NCBI GenBank assembly: GCA_020058405.1
Contig: JAGVEE010000215.1
Span: forward strand, 1 to 8,216
DNA: 8,216 bases
Reading direction: 5' to 3'
DNA from: Sphingobacteriales bacterium
GTDB lineage: Bacteria > Bacteroidota > Bacteroidia > Sphingobacteriales > Sphingobacteriaceae
The translations under genes and the position numbers were made by a program. Numbering within the stretch: the first letter of the stretch is position 1; each line of letters opens with the position of its first letter. Positions 7,235 through 8,216 of the stretch are shown in pieces. The notes under the pieces are model-generated. The model saw only the letters and a program-made list of their open reading frames with translations. It had not been told where the DNA came from and did not search any database.

Positions 7235-7825
7235 TTAATTACTTAAATTCGATTCAATTTCCTTGAACTCTTGGTTTAGAAACTTGTTCTGAAACAGGAT
7301 AATAGTGATAACACCAATGCTTATAGCAGCATCAGCAAAATTATAAACAGGCCTAAAGAACACGAATTCATCTCCTGCCCATAACGGAAACCAATCGGGG
7401 TAATGACCCTGAATAATTGGCATATAGAACATATCCACTACTCTACCGTGCAATAAATCAGCATACCCAAAGAGCTTGCCATAAAACACAGAGTCGATAA
7501 TATTACCTAAAGCACCAGCCAATATTAAGCTCACACAGGTAATTAAGCCAAAATGGTACATATTTTTAATTACGTAATGAAAAATATACCCAATGCCAAA
7601 AACAGCAAACACTCTAAATAAGCTTAAGGCTAATTTGCCATAACTACCACCTAATTCAAGCCCGAATGCCATTCCATTATTCTCCGTGAAATGAATAATA
7701 AACCAATTTCCCATTAAATTGAATTCCTCACCAATGTACATATTGGTTTTAATCCAAATTTTTAACACTTGGTCAATTACTAATACAGCAATTACAATAA
7801 GAATAGGGACTATATATTTTTTCAT
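7235..7825 (-). CDS. lspA: LspA, lipoprotein signal peptidase (signal peptidase II)
   Basis: LspA is an inner-membrane aspartyl protease that cuts the signal peptide off diacylglyceryl-modified prolipoproteins. The 196 residues show four hydrophobic segments (about 4-24, 66-86, 91-110, 163-178) and the family motifs DQVLK (18-22), TENNGMAFG (47-55), LFRVFAVFG (69-77), AGALGNIIDS (103-112), GRVVDMF (127-133) and PVYNFADAAIS (159-169). The catalytic aspartates are inferred to be D131 in VVDM and D164 in NFAD. They are 33 residues apart, farther than in the E. coli-type enzyme, because of an aromatic stretch (YMPIIQGHYPDWFPLWAGDE); longer forms are usual in Bacteroidota. IDS replaces the common IDR. 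ATG 7825 gives the expected MKKY N-terminus. The gene follows dksA after 49 bases containing a terminator-like hairpin. Confidence 0.95.
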   Translation of the reverse strand: MKKYIVPILIVIAVLVIDQVLKIWIKTNMYIGEEFNLMGNWFIIHFTENNGMAFGLELGGSYGKLALSLFRVFAVFGIGYIFHYVIKNMYHFGLITCVSLILAGALGNIIDSVFYGKLFGYADLLHGRVVDMFYMPIIQGHYPDWFPLWAGDEFVFFRPVYNFADAAISIGVITIILFQNKFLNQEFKEIESNLSN

Positions 7826-7831
7826 ATGAAT

Positions 7832-7864
7832 AAAAAAAAGGTATGCAATATGCGCATACCTTTT
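7832..7864 (-). terminator. Rho-independent terminator between dksA and lspA
   Basis: Read on the minus strand, an 11-base stem (AAAAGGTATGC pairing with GCATACCTTTT) encloses a 7-base loop and runs straight into eight consecutive T (7839-7832). The stem core has GC pairs, so this has classic intrinsic-terminator form. It starts 11 bases after the dksA stop codon and its T-run ends 6 bases before the lspA ATG. It presumably ends the dksA message or attenuates read-through into lspA. Confidence 0.8.
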
Positions 7865-7874
7865 ATAAACGATA

Positions 7875-8216
7875 TTAGTTTTGTTTTAGCTTAGCTTCCA
7901 TACTTAAGGTAGTATGTGGCACCGCTCTTAATCTTTCTTTAGGAATTAATCTGCCAGTTTCTCTACAAACACCGTAGGTTTTGTTTTCAATTCTTACTAA
8001 TGCAGCTTCTAATTGATCTATAAACTTGCGTTGGCGTGCAGCTAACTGATTAACGTGTTCTTTCTCTAAAGTTGCAGAACCGTCTTCTAACACTTTAAAC
8101 GTACCCGCAGTATCGTCGGTTCCATTGCTGTTAGGGTTACTAAGCGTTTCTGTTAACAATTGTAATTCTTCGCGTGCAGAGTTTAATTTTCTCTGAAGAA
8201 TTTCCTTAAACTCTAC
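7875..8216 (-). CDS. DksA/TraR-family transcription regulator lacking most zinc-finger cysteines (5' end outside window)
   Basis: The frame is open to the right edge, so 113 residues are visible and the true start lies beyond. A TTG at 8159 is internal: the 19 codons before it (VEFKEILQRKLNSAREELQL) continue the first coiled-coil helix typical of the family. Then come the tip loop with TDDTA (33-37), a second helix (about 50-78, KEHVNQLAARQRKFIDQLE) and the C-terminal globular part ENKTYGVCRETGRLIPKERLRAVP (77-100). DksA-type proteins bind in the RNA polymerase secondary channel and modulate initiation, often with ppGpp. Here only C84 of the four zinc ligands is kept; the others are replaced (CRET, LSMEA), as is common in Bacteroidota homologues. 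It lies directly before lspA on the same strand; a terminator follows 11 bases after its stop. It may not act as E. coli DksA does, so no symbol is assigned. Confidence 0.92.
   Translation of the reverse strand, partial: VEFKEILQRKLNSAREELQLLTETLSNPNSNGTDDTAGTFKVLEDGSATLEKEHVNQLAARQRKFIDQLEAALVRIENKTYGVCRETGRLIPKERLRAVPHTTLSMEAKLKQN

Noticed and set aside
8157..8159. TTG as the start of the dksA-like gene
   Set aside because: Nineteen upstream in-frame codons to the window edge continue the family's first coiled-coil helix, so the gene is truncated by the edge, not started here.

Overview
The window is AT-rich chromosomal DNA that reads as Bacteroidota (Bacteroidetes). Four things point there: a PKD-repeat protein ending in a gliding-motility/type IX secretion (T9SS) C-terminal domain; a DUF4834-like small membrane protein; start regions without Shine-Dalgarno sequences and with -7 elements of the Bacteroidetes form TAnnTTTG; and a DksA-type protein whose zinc-finger cysteines are mostly lost, as is usual in this phylum. 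I cannot place it below phylum or class from sequence alone. There is no sign of a phage, plasmid, insertion sequence or CRISPR array; this looks like ordinary core-genome neighbourhood.

Layout. Positions 3-2726 (+) hold the 3' part of a large secreted surface protein cut by the window edge. Positions 2749-4785 (+) hold uvrB, complete in length but interrupted by one in-frame TGA at 4261-4263, exactly where the family has a conserved arginine. Next on the + strand are a small membrane protein (4838-5092) and, 5 bases later, a RdgB/HAM1 nucleotide-sanitising pyrophosphatase with a TTG start (5098-5676). From 5683 onward everything is on the minus strand. Read in transcription order these are a dksA-like gene truncated by the right edge (8216-7875), lspA (7825-7235), and two tandem paralogous SIMPL/DUF541 secreted proteins (7132-6422 and 6396-5683). 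rdgB and the last SIMPL gene converge with only 6 bases between them.

Functions. UvrB (nucleotide-excision repair) and RdgB (removal of dITP/dXTP) both protect DNA, but they are separated by their own promoter-like element and nothing else links them. dksA-lspA combines a transcription regulator with the lipoprotein signal peptidase. The SIMPL pair is predicted to be exported.

Most worth a second look: the single stop codon in an otherwise intact uvrB; a -7 promoter element placed so close to the uvrB ATG that the message could be leaderless; an intrinsic terminator hairpin only 6 bases upstream of the lspA start codon; a 24-bp perfect palindrome over the expected -33 region of the SIMPL pair; and a matched cysteine pair in each of the five PKD-like repeats. 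I did not find a convincing new multi-gene system here.
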